The notes beneath the pieces are model-generated. The model was not told the origin of the DNA and did no database searches. It worked only from the letters and a program-made list of their open reading frames with translations. 64,000 nucleotides of DNA from the NCBI RefSeq assembly GCF_022200785.1, contig NZ_CP087585.1, positions 3,968,001-4,032,000 on the forward strand, read 5' to 3'. The number at the start of each line of letters is the position of its first letter. Positions within the stretch are counted from its first letter, which is position 1. Made by a program: the position numbers and the translations under genes. This document shows positions 16,880 to 24,946 of the stretch, in pieces. Source of the DNA: Pedobacter mucosus (GTDB lineage: Bacteria; Bacteroidota; Bacteroidia; Sphingobacteriales; Sphingobacteriaceae).

Positions 16880-17160
16880 GCAAGCTTCTCTGTTTTATAA
16901 ATTTTAAGGGATTCAGTCAAGGAAGGCACTTTAGCCGAAAAATCAACAATGTAATGCTGCAGATTATGTGCATCCAAACCTGCCTGATCCAGCCACTCTT
17001 CATGGAAGATAAAGATATTTTCATCTTTACATGCATGTAAATCATATTGCAAACAAGCCTGTTCTTTTCTTGAATCGTCAACCATGCTCATTAGAAGATT
17101 TTTTAATTCTTCGACTTTGTCTTCTTTGCTTTTAATTACTACTGTTAAGTAAATGCTCAT
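16876..17160 (-). CDS. Antibiotic biosynthesis monooxygenase (ABM) family protein
   Basis: This 94-residue protein has the ABM/YgiN-type ferredoxin-like fold pattern: IYLTVVIKSKEDKVEELKNL at the N terminus and QYDLHACKDENIFIFHEEWL in the middle. YgiN-type members oxidise quinols and are found beside MdaB-type quinone reductases in other bacteria. Here the start overlaps the end of the MdaB-like gene by 29 bases, which indicates a co-translated pair. Its last codons run four bases into the 3' end of the converging EamA-type gene. Confidence 0.87.
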   Translation of the reverse strand: MSIYLTVVIKSKEDKVEELKNLLMSMVDDSRKEQACLQYDLHACKDENIFIFHEEWLDQAGLDAHNLQHYIVDFSAKVPSLTESLKIYKTEKLA

Positions 17161-17758
17161 GTATTTTGTTGTTAAAATTTAATATTAAGTGATCTGTATA
17201 ACGCTTTAAATCATTGTTGATATCAGCGTTTTTTTCTACATCGTGAAAATGTATGCTTTCCATTTTTTCCATTCCGGTAAAAGCGTTCATTCTATGGAAA
17301 CCGAATAGTGGCCCATCATCTACGCTGGTTTGCATAAAAAATTCGTTAGGTAAAGTAAAAGCTTCTTTTGGTGCATTCCAAGAGGTAGTAACCAAATATT
17401 TTTTACCTTGTAGCATTCCGCCGGTTCCGTAATTTCTTTTAGGGTTATCCGCTTTGCGACCATCGCTAGTATATATTCCCTTGTTATGGCCCGCAGTGAA
17501 AACAACATCAATATATTTTTTTAATCCATGCGGCAATTGAAACCACCAGATTGGCGTATGGTAAATAATTACATCAGCCCAAACATACTTTTCTACTTCA
17601 ACTGTTGGATCATAATGATCATTGATATTAGTAGTTTTCACTTCAAACCCTTCTAAATCACTAAAAAAGTTTTTGCTTGCTGCAGCTATTGTTTCATTAA
17701 ATTTTCCACCAGAGTGACCAAATTTTTGTCCGCCGTTGATGATGAATACTTTTGTCAT
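17132..17758 (-). CDS. MdaB-like NAD(P)H-dependent quinone reductase
   Basis: This 208-residue flavodoxin-fold protein begins MTKVFIINGGQKFGHSGGKF, the FAD-binding start of the MdaB family. It also has the conserved YHTPIWWFQLPHGLKKYIDV segment. MdaB reduces quinones by two electrons and protects against quinone stress. The frame extends to 17782, but the start at 17758 fits the family, and the predicted transcription start lies between the two. It is divergent from a LysR-type regulator and overlaps an ABM monooxygenase gene, forming a small quinone-handling module. Confidence 0.9.
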   Translation of the reverse strand: MTKVFIINGGQKFGHSGGKFNETIAAASKNFFSDLEGFEVKTTNINDHYDPTVEVEKYVWADVIIYHTPIWWFQLPHGLKKYIDVVFTAGHNKGIYTSDGRKADNPKRNYGTGGMLQGKKYLVTTSWNAPKEAFTLPNEFFMQTSVDDGPLFGFHRMNAFTGMEKMESIHFHDVEKNADINNDLKRYTDHLILNFNNKIHEHLLNSSN

Positions 17759-17779
17759 ATCATTTTTATTTTGATGGGA

Positions 17780-17787
17780 CAAATTTA
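17780..17787 (-). promoter_or_regulatory. Predicted -7 element for the mdaB-like operon
   Basis: TAAATTTG on the minus strand matches the Bacteroidota -7 consensus and lies 22 bases before the preferred ATG at 17758. No clear TTG is found at the expected distance, as is common for activator-dependent promoters. Confidence 0.5.
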
Positions 17788-17823
17788 GCCTTCTACATGT
17801 TATTATAAAAACAGGTTAAATTA

Positions 17824-17831
17824 TAGCTTTG
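17824..17831 (+). promoter_or_regulatory. Predicted -7 element for the lysR gene
   Basis: TAGCTTTG on the plus strand matches the TAnnTTTG consensus and lies 23 bases before the ATG at 17855. No good -33 element was seen. It is back to back with the mdaB-like promoter, 36 bases apart. Confidence 0.5.
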
Positions 17832-17854
17832 TATCAGAATAATAATAACTAATC

Positions 17855-18757
17855 ATGGTAAATTTTGAATGGTATAGAAGTTTTAAAGCAATTTGCAAGG
17901 TTGGAACTTTGACAGGAGCAGCAGAAAGTTTATTTATTTCACAACCTGGAATAAGCTTGCATTTAAGCTCATTAGAAAGTTATGTTGGCTATAAATTATT
18001 TGAGCGTACGGGGCGAAAAATGATTCCAACGGAGAAAGGAAAAGTGTTGTATAATTTTATTGTTGAGCCATTATTAAAACTGGAGGAAGCAGAAAAACAT
18101 TTTCAAAGAAGCACGGAAAAGAATACGCCAACTGTGAGTGTAGGCATGTGCTTCGAAACGTTTCAAATTACGCTTGAGCAATACATTTCTACTTTACCTT
18201 TCAATGTAATTATTCGCTTTGGCGAATATCCAGAAATGCTTGATCAACTTGAAAAAGGAATTTTAGATTTAATAATCACGCCACAAAAAGGCAATTCTCA
18301 AAACATTGATCATGAGGCTTTTTCATCAGAAAACATTGTTTTAATTGGCGGAATAGAGACTGATGATGACGAGTTTAAAAAACTAATTGAGCAAAAGAAT
18401 TCGATAGAAATGGAGACTTGGTTAAAGCAACAAAAATGGTATGGAACTACTGGAGATATGGAACACTTGTTGCGCTTTTGGCAGCTCAATTTTAATAAAC
18501 ATGCAGATTTTAGACCAAATTACATTGTTCCAAATTTAAACTCAATAATCCGGTGTTTAACTGGGGGAGAAGGCTTAGCCATTATTCCTGATTTTTTATG
18601 TAAAAAAGAAGTTGATGAAGAAAAAGTTAAGGTAATTTGGGAAGGTTTTACAAAACTCACCAATACACTTTATTTTGGAAGCAGAAAAAAATCTCAATAT
18701 GATACAGAAATTGAACTAATTAAAAATCTGTTCAAAGAAGTAATGATAAAAATTTAG
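17855..18757 (+). CDS. LysR-family transcriptional regulator
   Basis: This 300-residue regulator has the LysR layout. A winged helix-turn-helix spans residues 1-60 (LTGAAESLFISQPGISLHLS, YKLFERTGRKMIPTEKGKVL), and a periplasmic-binding-protein-like effector domain runs from about residue 88 to the end. It is transcribed away from the mdaB-like/ABM pair, with only 96 bases between the start codons, the standard arrangement for a LysR protein controlling its neighbour. A quinone or electrophile effector is an inference from the target genes. Confidence 0.92.
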   Translation: MVNFEWYRSFKAICKVGTLTGAAESLFISQPGISLHLSSLESYVGYKLFERTGRKMIPTEKGKVLYNFIVEPLLKLEEAEKHFQRSTEKNTPTVSVGMCFETFQITLEQYISTLPFNVIIRFGEYPEMLDQLEKGILDLIITPQKGNSQNIDHEAFSSENIVLIGGIETDDDEFKKLIEQKNSIEMETWLKQQKWYGTTGDMEHLLRFWQLNFNKHADFRPNYIVPNLNSIIRCLTGGEGLAIIPDFLCKKEVDEEKVKVIWEGFTKLTNTLYFGSRKKSQYDTEIELIKNLFKEVMIKI

Positions 18758-18772
18758 TCTTTTAAAGAAATA

Positions 18773-18800
18773 AAAAGCCACAATATCCATTGTGGCTTTT
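18773..18800. terminator. Bidirectional terminator after lysR
   Basis: AAAAGCCACAA and TTGTGGCTTTT form an 11-base-pair stem with a six-base loop, 15 bases after the lysR stop codon. The arms end in A-run and T-run on both sides, so it can work on either strand. Confidence 0.85.
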
Positions 18801-19172
18801 CTATCAACTAACTAAACTTTATAAATACTAACCAAATATTTAATGATGCAAAAGTAAAGTTTGAATGTAAACTGTAAATTAAGATTGCGTTAATCAAACG
18901 TTATTTATTAGCTGAATTTAATTTTTTTAATAAATCTACTTCGTCCCTGCGGTAAGACATTCCGTTGCTATTAAAATGAAACAATCAGATTGACTCATGC
19001 CTTCTGCCCAAATCATTCCTTATCTATTAAACTAAGATTAAAAGTTTCTGCCCGCCACGTTTTCAATTGGTTAATTGCGTTAGAGGCAATGTAATTTGCT
19101 GTACTGACCATACTATTGCAGCCTGAATTTCTACTAATGCATCCCGATAAAAGATCTTCTATAAAAATAAAA
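18801..19172. other. Gene-free stretch between lysR and hxlR
   Basis: No credible gene is visible. A minus-strand TACTTTTG element (18849-18856) without a clear -33 element points toward the terminator at 18773-18800. The pair would give a transcript of about 70 bases without an open frame. The rest is featureless AT-rich sequence. Confidence 0.45.
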
Positions 19173-19529
19173 CTAACTTTCTTTAATTTTCTTTCGATGC
19201 AATAAACCCCAATCAATCATAAATTGAATTAAGGGCACGAGTGTTTTACAGTATTCCGTTATTTCATATTCAATGCGCACCGGCGTTTCTGGGTAAACAG
19301 TTCGAGTTACCAGTTTATTTAGCTCCATTTCTTTCAGTTCTCTTGATAGCATTCTAGCGGTAATTCCCGTTACATTACGCTCCAATTCTTTAAATCGTTG
19401 GTGATTTCCAATACATAACGCAAATATAATTGGCATTTTCCACTTGCCGCCAATTACATAAATTGTATCCTGTAAAGCATCAAATTCTTTAGTACTCGTT
19501 GCCTCTTTAATTTTGTCTTTCATTCCCAA
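19173..19529 (-). CDS. HxlR-family transcriptional regulator
   Basis: This 118-residue winged-helix protein shows the HxlR signature: YVIGGKWKMPIIFALCIGNH, then RFKELERNVTGITARMLSRE and LKEMELNKLVTRTVYPETPV. HxlR proteins are small DNA-binding regulators that often sense reactive aldehydes or redox stress. It is divergent from an SDR gene with 75 bases between the start codons. The shared control region is a near-perfect palindrome, so it very likely controls that gene and itself. Confidence 0.92.
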   Translation of the reverse strand: MGMKDKIKEATSTKEFDALQDTIYVIGGKWKMPIIFALCIGNHQRFKELERNVTGITARMLSRELKEMELNKLVTRTVYPETPVRIEYEITEYCKTLVPLIQFMIDWGLLHRKKIKES

Positions 19530-19557
19530 TAACCGCTATACTTTTTTATACTGCTTA

Positions 19558-19587
19558 CAAATGTATAGCATATATGAGATACATTTG
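19558..19587. promoter_or_regulatory. Divergent promoter palindrome between hxlR and SDR gene
   Basis: ACAAATGTAT and ATACATTTGT (19557-19566 and 19579-19588) form a perfect ten-base inverted repeat with a 12-base spacer. Each arm is also a TAnnTTTG -7 element: TACATTTG for the SDR gene on plus and for hxlR on minus. A regulator bound here would block both promoters at once. Confidence 0.6.
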
Positions 19588-19604
19588 TCGAATAAAAATT
19601 AATA

Positions 19605-20348
19605 ATGAAAAAATTCGAAAACAAAATAGCAGTAATTACAGGTGGAAATAGTGGAATGGGATACGGAACGGCAAAACTTCTTAAAGAATTAGGAGCGAAG
19701 GTAATTATCACCGGAAGAAGGAAAGAAGCTTTAGATACAGCTGCGAAAGCGCTTGATGTGCATGCTATTCTTGCCGACCAAGGCAAGCTTGAAGACATCG
19801 ATAATTTAGTAAGTGAAGTGAATAAGAACTTTGGAAAAGTTGACATCCTATTCATCAATGCAGGCATATCAGGTACATCTTCAATTGAACAGGAAACTGC
19901 AGAAAACTTTGATAAAATGATGAATGTTAATTTTAAAGGAGTCTATTTTACCCTAAGCAAATTTATACCTTATCTCAATGACGGCGCTTCTGTAGTTATT
20001 CTTTCTTCCGTTTTAGCTTCAACAATAAGCCCTGGCTTGGCAGTTTATAGTGCAAGTAAAGCAGCAGTAAACTCTATTATGAGAACAGCTGCACTAGAAT
20101 TGGCGCCAAGAAAAATTAGGGTAAATGCAATTAGTCCAGGGGCTATTGATACTGAATTGTTTAGCAAAATGGGAATGGATGATGAAACGCTGGCTGGAAT
20201 GACTGACTATTTAATTAGCCTTACACCAATAGGTCGTATTGGTAAACCAGAGGAAATTGGTCAGCTAGTTGCTTTTCTTTCTAGTGATGAGGCGTCATTT
20301 ATTACCGGTTCAGAGCATAAAATCGACGGAGGATCTACATTGCTTTAA
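19605..20348 (+). CDS. Short-chain dehydrogenase/reductase (SDR)
   Basis: This 247-residue classical SDR has the cofactor motif TGGNSGMG at residues 12-19, the structural NAG (FINAGISG) and the catalytic Ser, Tyr148 and Lys152 in YSASK. The residue after the second strand is in TGRRKEA, which suggests NADP(H) preference. It is divergent from an HxlR regulator, an arrangement common for stress-inducible reductases. The substrate is unknown; the C-terminal segment with DGGSTL is typical of the FabG-like branch. Confidence 0.92.
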   Translation: MKKFENKIAVITGGNSGMGYGTAKLLKELGAKVIITGRRKEALDTAAKALDVHAILADQGKLEDIDNLVSEVNKNFGKVDILFINAGISGTSSIEQETAENFDKMMNVNFKGVYFTLSKFIPYLNDGASVVILSSVLASTISPGLAVYSASKAAVNSIMRTAALELAPRKIRVNAISPGAIDTELFSKMGMDDETLAGMTDYLISLTPIGRIGKPEEIGQLVAFLSSDEASFITGSEHKIDGGSTLL

Positions 20349-20419
20349 ATGCTAAAATCAATAATTTAATCATTGCCGAATTCGGGACTATAAGTTGCTT
20401 AAGTTTTTCAAAGCTTATC

Positions 20420-20451
20420 CATTTTGGCTACAACATCATTCATTCTGGCTA
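20420..20451 (+). promoter_or_regulatory. Candidate AraC-type operator (21-base direct repeats)
   Basis: CATTTTGGCTA (20420-20430) and CATTCTGGCTA (20441-20451) are direct repeats, identical at 10 of 11 positions and spaced exactly 21 bases apart. That is the two-turn spacing used by AraC-family activators. They lie about 55-80 bases before an SDR gene that is followed by an araC-type gene. A GCTAATT/AATTAGC inverted repeat overlaps the second copy (20448-20463). Confidence 0.55.
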
Positions 20452-20503
20452 ATTAAAATTAGCTGTCTATATGGATTTTTGTAAGCGTTTAAAGCAAAAC
20501 AAA

Positions 20504-21337
20504 ATGGAAAAGAAAACAATTTTTATTACAGGTGCATCAACCGGACTAGGTAAAGCTACTGCTAAGTTATTTTTAGAAAAGGGATGGAAAGTAATTGCCA
20601 CGATGCGGAATCCGGAGAAAGAAACAGAGCTTACTCAATTGCAAGACGTAGTTGTATTACCGTTAGATGTTACAGATTCAGCGCAAATTCATCAAACTGT
20701 AAAAAAGGCTTTGTCGCTTGGCCATATCGAGGTAGTTTTTAACAATGCTGGATATGGGCTGGTTGGCGCAGTTGAATCACATACCGAGCAACAAATAAGG
20801 GCACAATTTGATACCAACTTTTTTGGTACCCTTGAGGTAATCCGTTCTTTTATCCCTTATTTTCGTAAGCAACAAAAAGGGCTTTTTATAAACACCACTT
20901 CGCTTTGTGGTTTGGTATCAAATCCTCAATCGGCAGTTTATAATGCCAGCAAATGGGCATTGCAGGGTTTGGCCGAAAGCATGTCGTATGATTTGGCTCA
21001 ATTTGGTATTGGCATTAAAAATGTTGCTCCAGGTGGTATTAAAACTGACTTTATGAAGGGCATGCAAGTTACTGAAGACAAGGCTTACGAAGCGACGATG
21101 GCTAAGATGATGGAGGGATTTAACGATGGTACATTAATGGAATTTACCGAGGCTGAGCAAATAGCCGAAGTGGTTTATCAGGCCGCTACCGATAATGAAG
21201 ACCAATTAACGTATCCTGCTGGTAATGATGCGGTTCGCTTATACGCCAAACGCATTGCCGAAGGACCAGAATTATATCGCATTAACCTTTTGAAATACCT
21301 TAACTTACAAAGTCCATACTTACAAAAAGCGGTTTAA
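20504..21337 (+). CDS. Short-chain dehydrogenase/reductase (SDR), araC-linked
   Basis: This 277-residue SDR starts at MEKKTIFITGASTGLGKATA. An upstream in-frame ATG at 20471 is less likely because it adds 11 unlike residues. It has the cofactor loop at residues 10-16, FNNAGYGLVG, and the catalytic Tyr146 and Lys150 in YNASK. ATMRNPEKE after the second strand suggests NADP(H). It precedes an AraC regulator gene by 12 bases, so the two form an operon in which the regulator probably controls the pair. The substrate is unknown. Confidence 0.9.
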   Translation: MEKKTIFITGASTGLGKATAKLFLEKGWKVIATMRNPEKETELTQLQDVVVLPLDVTDSAQIHQTVKKALSLGHIEVVFNNAGYGLVGAVESHTEQQIRAQFDTNFFGTLEVIRSFIPYFRKQQKGLFINTTSLCGLVSNPQSAVYNASKWALQGLAESMSYDLAQFGIGIKNVAPGGIKTDFMKGMQVTEDKAYEATMAKMMEGFNDGTLMEFTEAEQIAEVVYQAATDNEDQLTYPAGNDAVRLYAKRIAEGPELYRINLLKYLNLQSPYLQKAV

Positions 21338-21349
21338 ATTAGTAATAAA

Positions 21350-22267
21350 ATGAAAACAACCGAAAAGCAACCTTTCATATTTAATTCTATATCCGAGTTG
21401 CATAGGGCGCTCGGTTTGCCTAAACCTTTGCATCCACTTATCAGTTTAGTCGACTATAGCAACATAAGCACAGATATTTCAGCACGGGAAAAGGGAATGA
21501 TTTTTGATTTTTACAAAATATCTTACAAAAAGAATTTCAGTGGAAAAATGAGATATGGGCAATCTTACTACGATTTCGATGAAGGCGGTTTATCTTTTTT
21601 ATCACCCAACCAGGTAATATCGGCATCAGCAGATGAAGGAGATTATAGTGGTTATACATTGCTTATACACCCTGATTTTATTCAAGCTTTTTCCCTAGGA
21701 AAAAAAATTAAAGATTATGGTTTCTTTTCGTATATGGTTTCAGAAGCCCTGTTTCTTTCAGAGAAAGAGAAAGAATTAATTATTAGCTTGTTTAAAAATA
21801 TAGAACTCGAACTTAATTCGCCCATTGATCTTTTCAGCCAGGAGGTGATTGTTTCGCAACTGGAGTTATTACTCAATTACAGCAAGCGTTTTTATAACAG
21901 GCAATTTATCACCCGCAAAACAGCCAATAATGATTTGCTTGCCAAAACGGAAGAATGGCTTAACCTATATTTTGGTACTGAAAAAGCTTTACAGGATGGA
22001 CTTCCAGCAGTTAATGTAATTGCTAAAGAATTAAACGTTTCTCCGCATTACTTGAGCGATATGCTTCGATCTATAACAGGTCAGAATACGCAACAGCATA
22101 TCCATAATTGCCTTATCGAAAAAGCCAAGGAAATATTAAGTACTACAAACCTTTCTATTGCTGAGGTTGCCTACAAACTCGGTTTTGAGCATCCACAATC
22201 TTTCAATAAGTTATTTAAGCTTAAAACCAAGGTGTCGCCAATGAAGTTTAGGCAATCTTTTAATTAA
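21350..22267 (+). CDS. AraC-family transcriptional regulator
   Basis: This 305-residue protein has an N-terminal ligand or dimerisation region (about residues 1-190). The C-terminal domain has two AraC-type helix-turn-helices (about 205-300). The first includes VIAKELNVSPHYLSDMLRSI and the second SIAEVAYKLGFEHPQSFNKL, the usual signature with F-x3-F-K. It is co-transcribed with the SDR gene upstream. The direct repeats at 20420-20451 are a likely binding site. Confidence 0.92.
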   Translation: MKTTEKQPFIFNSISELHRALGLPKPLHPLISLVDYSNISTDISAREKGMIFDFYKISYKKNFSGKMRYGQSYYDFDEGGLSFLSPNQVISASADEGDYSGYTLLIHPDFIQAFSLGKKIKDYGFFSYMVSEALFLSEKEKELIISLFKNIELELNSPIDLFSQEVIVSQLELLLNYSKRFYNRQFITRKTANNDLLAKTEEWLNLYFGTEKALQDGLPAVNVIAKELNVSPHYLSDMLRSITGQNTQQHIHNCLIEKAKEILSTTNLSIAEVAYKLGFEHPQSFNKLFKLKTKVSPMKFRQSFN

Positions 22268-22293
22268 AACAAATTTTTATAAAATCAAAGGTT

Positions 22294-22313
22294 TTTGGAA
22301 GCACTGTTCCAAA
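22294..22313 (+). terminator. Probable terminator after araC-type gene
   Basis: TTTGGAA and TTCCAAA pair around a six-base loop and are followed by GATTTTTG on the plus strand, 27 bases after the stop codon. The stem is short and AT-rich, so it is a moderate call. Confidence 0.5.
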
Positions 22314-22387
22314 GATTTTTGATTGTTAGCTCCTGTAGCTGATCATATTGAGATCGATAGATTATGGGTAATGTATCAATAGTCCTA

Positions 22388-22954
22388 TTAAAATGTGTCC
22401 TTTTTAGCTTCTTTAAGGGTTTCGTTAAATGAATTTAGTAAGCCAACAAATTGTTTATTCAAATCTATAGCCGTTAATTTAGCCCGTTCAATTTTATTTT
22501 TTCCAGTAATAGGCGGAGATTTAATCAAGACCAAATTTAGCTCATTATTTGCCTCAAGATTTGTACTGGTTTGAACATTTAAAATAATGTCATATATCCT
22601 CATTCGATATCTGCCGTCTCTAATATCAAACTGAACACTAAATTTATAAATAGGGGCTCCAGACAATGAGAATAAGGGCGAATCTTTATTCACCTCAACA
22701 AATCCTTTACTAATAATTTGCCCTGTCGTAATATCTTCTGATTGAATAATGCTGCCTGTGTTTTTTAAAATATCGACAGACCATTTTTTTGCTGCCGCAT
22801 ACAATATTGGTTTTTTTACATCAATGCCCTCAACAATTTTTTCATAAACCAATTTACCCTCTTTCACCGGGAGATCACTACTATAGTTATAGGATTGCGC
22901 CAATAGCGCTAAGGGACAAATCAAAAAAAGGAAAAGTATAAATAACTTATTCAT
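22388..22954 (-). CDS. DUF4468-type exported protein
   Basis: This 188-residue protein has a signal peptide (about residues 1-20, ending LLAQ). A domain resembling DUF4468 follows: DVKKPILYAAAKKWSVDILK, then QSEDITTGQIISKG and a beta-rich part ending VLIKSP. DUF4468 is a TBP-like fold of unknown function found mainly in Bacteroidota exported proteins. It is monocistronic and converges with the araC-type gene. No partner is evident. Confidence 0.75.
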   Translation of the reverse strand: MNKLFILFLFLICPLALLAQSYNYSSDLPVKEGKLVYEKIVEGIDVKKPILYAAAKKWSVDILKNTGSIIQSEDITTGQIISKGFVEVNKDSPLFSLSGAPIYKFSVQFDIRDGRYRMRIYDIILNVQTSTNLEANNELNLVLIKSPPITGKNKIERAKLTAIDLNKQFVGLLNSFNETLKEAKKDTF

Positions 22955-23089
22955 CTTACTTATTATTTAATTTATACTATTAAAGTATTTTTTAAAAATC
23001 ACTTGATTAGATACAAAATTATGGTTTTTGTTCGATTTGAGCGATTAGACTGTGGGAAAATTTAGATACTTAAGAACCTGTAGAAACAA

Positions 23090-23122
23090 AAAATCCTCTA
23101 GGAATATATTCTAGAGGATTTT
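23090..23122 (-). terminator. Terminator of tRNA-Asp
   Basis: AAAATCCTCTAG and CTAGAGGATTTT form a perfect 12-base-pair stem with a nine-base loop. On the minus strand it is followed by more T and lies 22 bases beyond the CCA end of the tRNA. Confidence 0.88.
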
Positions 23123-23143
23123 AATACATTTTGTAATGTCACT

Positions 23144-23220
23144 TGGCGGAATGGACGGGACTCGAACCCGCGACCTCCTGCGTGACAGGCAGGCATTCTA
23201 ACCAGCTGAACTACCACTCC
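23144..23220 (-). tRNA. tRNA-Asp (anticodon GTC)
   Basis: On the minus strand the 77-base cloverleaf begins GGAGTGGTAGTTCAGC, pairs its acceptor GGAGTGG with CCATTCC, has anticodon GTC in CCTGTCACGC and the T-arm GGTTCGAGTC. The discriminator base is G, as expected for tRNA-Asp, and the CCA end is encoded. It is followed by its own terminator. Confidence 0.97.
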
Positions 23221-23326
23221 GTTTTGTTTACTTTTTAAAAGTTTAAACCTCTTTCCCCTTTCGAGGATGCAAATATAGGCACATAATCCTTATTCGCAAA
23301 CTTTATTTTAAAATAATTATAACTCG

Positions 23327-24400
23327 TTATCCTACAGCACCTTCTTGCATCTTCTCTGCATTCTCAGCAAATTGTAAAGCACTAATGATCTCCTGAATGT
23401 CGCCATCCATGATTGCTGGGAGGTTATACATCGTCAATCCAATGCGGTGTTCGGTAACCCTACCTTGAGGATAATTGTAAGTTCTAATCTTCGCTGAACG
23501 ATCTCCGGTAGATACCATTGTTTTACGTTTCGCAGCAATATCACCATTCTTTTTCTGCAATTCAATATCATACAACTTACTTCGCAACATCTCCATCGCA
23601 ATAACACGGTTACCTAACTGCGAACGTTCTTGCTGGCAAACCACTACCAAACCAGAAGGCCTGTGGGTTAGTTGAACTTTCGTTTCTACCTTGTTTACAT
23701 TCTGTCCACCGGCTCCACCAGATCTTGAAGTTTGTAAATCAATATCTGCAGGATTAATGTATAAATCAATTTCTTCCGCTTCAGGCAAAACTGCAACCGA
23801 AGCCGCCGAAGTATGCACACGACCTTGAGTTTCGGTATCAGGAACACGTTGAACGCGGTGAACACCACTCTCATACTTTAACTGACCGTAAACATCATCG
23901 CCATTTACTTTCAGAATAACCTCTTTATAACCGCCGGCAGTGCCTTCCGTTACATCAACAGTTTCTACTTTCCAGCCTTTAGTTTCGAAATACCGGGTGT
24001 ACATGCGGTACAAATCTCCTGCAAATAAAGCAGCTTCATCTCCTCCAGTACCACCACGAATTTCAAATACTGCATTTTTAGCATCTTCAGGGTCTTTCGG
24101 AATCAACATTAAACGGATGTTAGTTTCCATTTCATCCTGCTGTTTTAGCAACATGTCTAATTCCTCTTTTGCCATTTCACGCATTTCTGCGTCTTTTTCT
24201 TGAGATAAAATTTCCTTGTTGGCATCAATATTACTCATCACATTTTTGTAGATTTTGTACTCATCCACAATTTTACCTAAATCTTTATATTCTTTGTTTA
24301 AAGCCGCAAAACGCTTCATATCCTGAATTACATCCGGATTACTCAACGATTCTTCTACATCTTCCCAACGCAACTTTATAGCTTCTAATTTATCTAACAT
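23327..24400 (-). CDS. prfA: Peptide chain release factor 1
   Basis: This 357-residue class I release factor has the peptidyl-tRNA hydrolysis motif GGQ at residues 231-233 ([14 protein letters not shown]). It has the PxT codon-recognition tripeptide as PDT at 187-189 within [18 protein letters not shown], marking it as RF1 (UAA/UAG) and not RF2. There is no RF2-like programmed frameshift. The length is normal. It lies after the tRNA-Asp gene, in the opposite direction of reading, and is monocistronic. Confidence 0.97.
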   Translation of the reverse strand: MLDKLEAIKLRWEDVEESLSNPDVIQDMKRFAALNKEYKDLGKIVDEYKIYKNVMSNIDANKEILSQEKDAEMREMAKEELDMLLKQQDEMETNIRLMLIPKDPEDAKNAVFEIRGGTGGDEAALFAGDLYRMYTRYFETKGWKVETVDVTEGTAGGYKEVILKVNGDDVYGQLKYESGVHRVQRVPDTETQGRVHTSAASVAVLPEAEEIDLYINPADIDLQTSRSGGAGGQNVNKVETKVQLTHRPSGLVVVCQQERSQLGNRVIAMEMLRSKLYDIELQKKNGDIAAKRKTMVSTGDRSAKIRTYNYPQGRVTEHRIGLTMYNLPAIMDGDIQEIISALQFAENAEKMQEGAVG

Positions 24401-24946
24401 ATTATATTCAAATTGAAATCCCCAATGATTAATACAAGTTTAAAAATTAGGAAATGCAAAAATAAGTAAAAAAGCTGAATTTGTTTGAAATGGAAAACCT
24501 ACAGTTTTTAGATTCGAGAATTTAACCGTTTATCAAGATTTTGGAAATGAACATTACTGTAATTATGGCGGTTGGCAGTCCCGCTACCACTACAAGTCCT
24601 CACTCGTTCCTTGCTCCGGGCTTTACGTTTTATCGGGTTTAGAAACCGAAGAATTATGCCCTTTTGGTAAACCTTTAAATTGCCCATTTTTAATTGACAA
24701 TTCAATATGCTTAAGCAAACGCAACCAAAAATAGTAGTAGAAACCGAACTTAATAAACGGGATTGAAATGGCAGCCCCCGATTTTTCTTCTGGGCTACAA
24801 TGAAAAGCCCGACTAACAATAATTGAGCTACAGGTTTTGCTTTTCAAAAAGAGGAAGTTAAAATTTAACTATATCACCCCGTCCTGCGGACACCCCTCTA
24901 AAAGAGGGGAATTGCAAGGCGCATAAAAGCGGCAGAAATTTAGATT
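24401..24946. other. Gene-free stretch with repeat remnants
   Basis: No gene was found between prfA and lpxH. The stretch holds one copy of a dispersed repeat (24755-24856). A CCCCTCT/AGAGGGG hairpin of the type scattered through Bacteroidota intergenic DNA lies at 24893-24909. The other ORFs here are short and unlike proteins. Confidence 0.6.
24755..24856 (+). repeat. Dispersed intergenic repeat, copy 1
   Basis: This segment matches, in inverted orientation, the segment at 30071-30171. Shared anchors in order are AAACGGGATTGA, GGCA, CCCC, GATTTTT, AAAAGCCCGAC, AACA, TACAGG and GCTTT. The outer part is well conserved and the middle diverges. It lies in gene-free DNA between prfA and lpxH. 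Confidence 0.65.

Noticed and set aside
19013..19216. 67-codon minus-strand frame downstream of hxlR
   Set aside because: It overlaps the hxlR 3' end in another frame and shows no conserved pattern.
24508..24847. Frames of 74-103 codons between prfA and lpxH
   Set aside because: They overlap each other and the dispersed repeat; no domain or start signal supports them.
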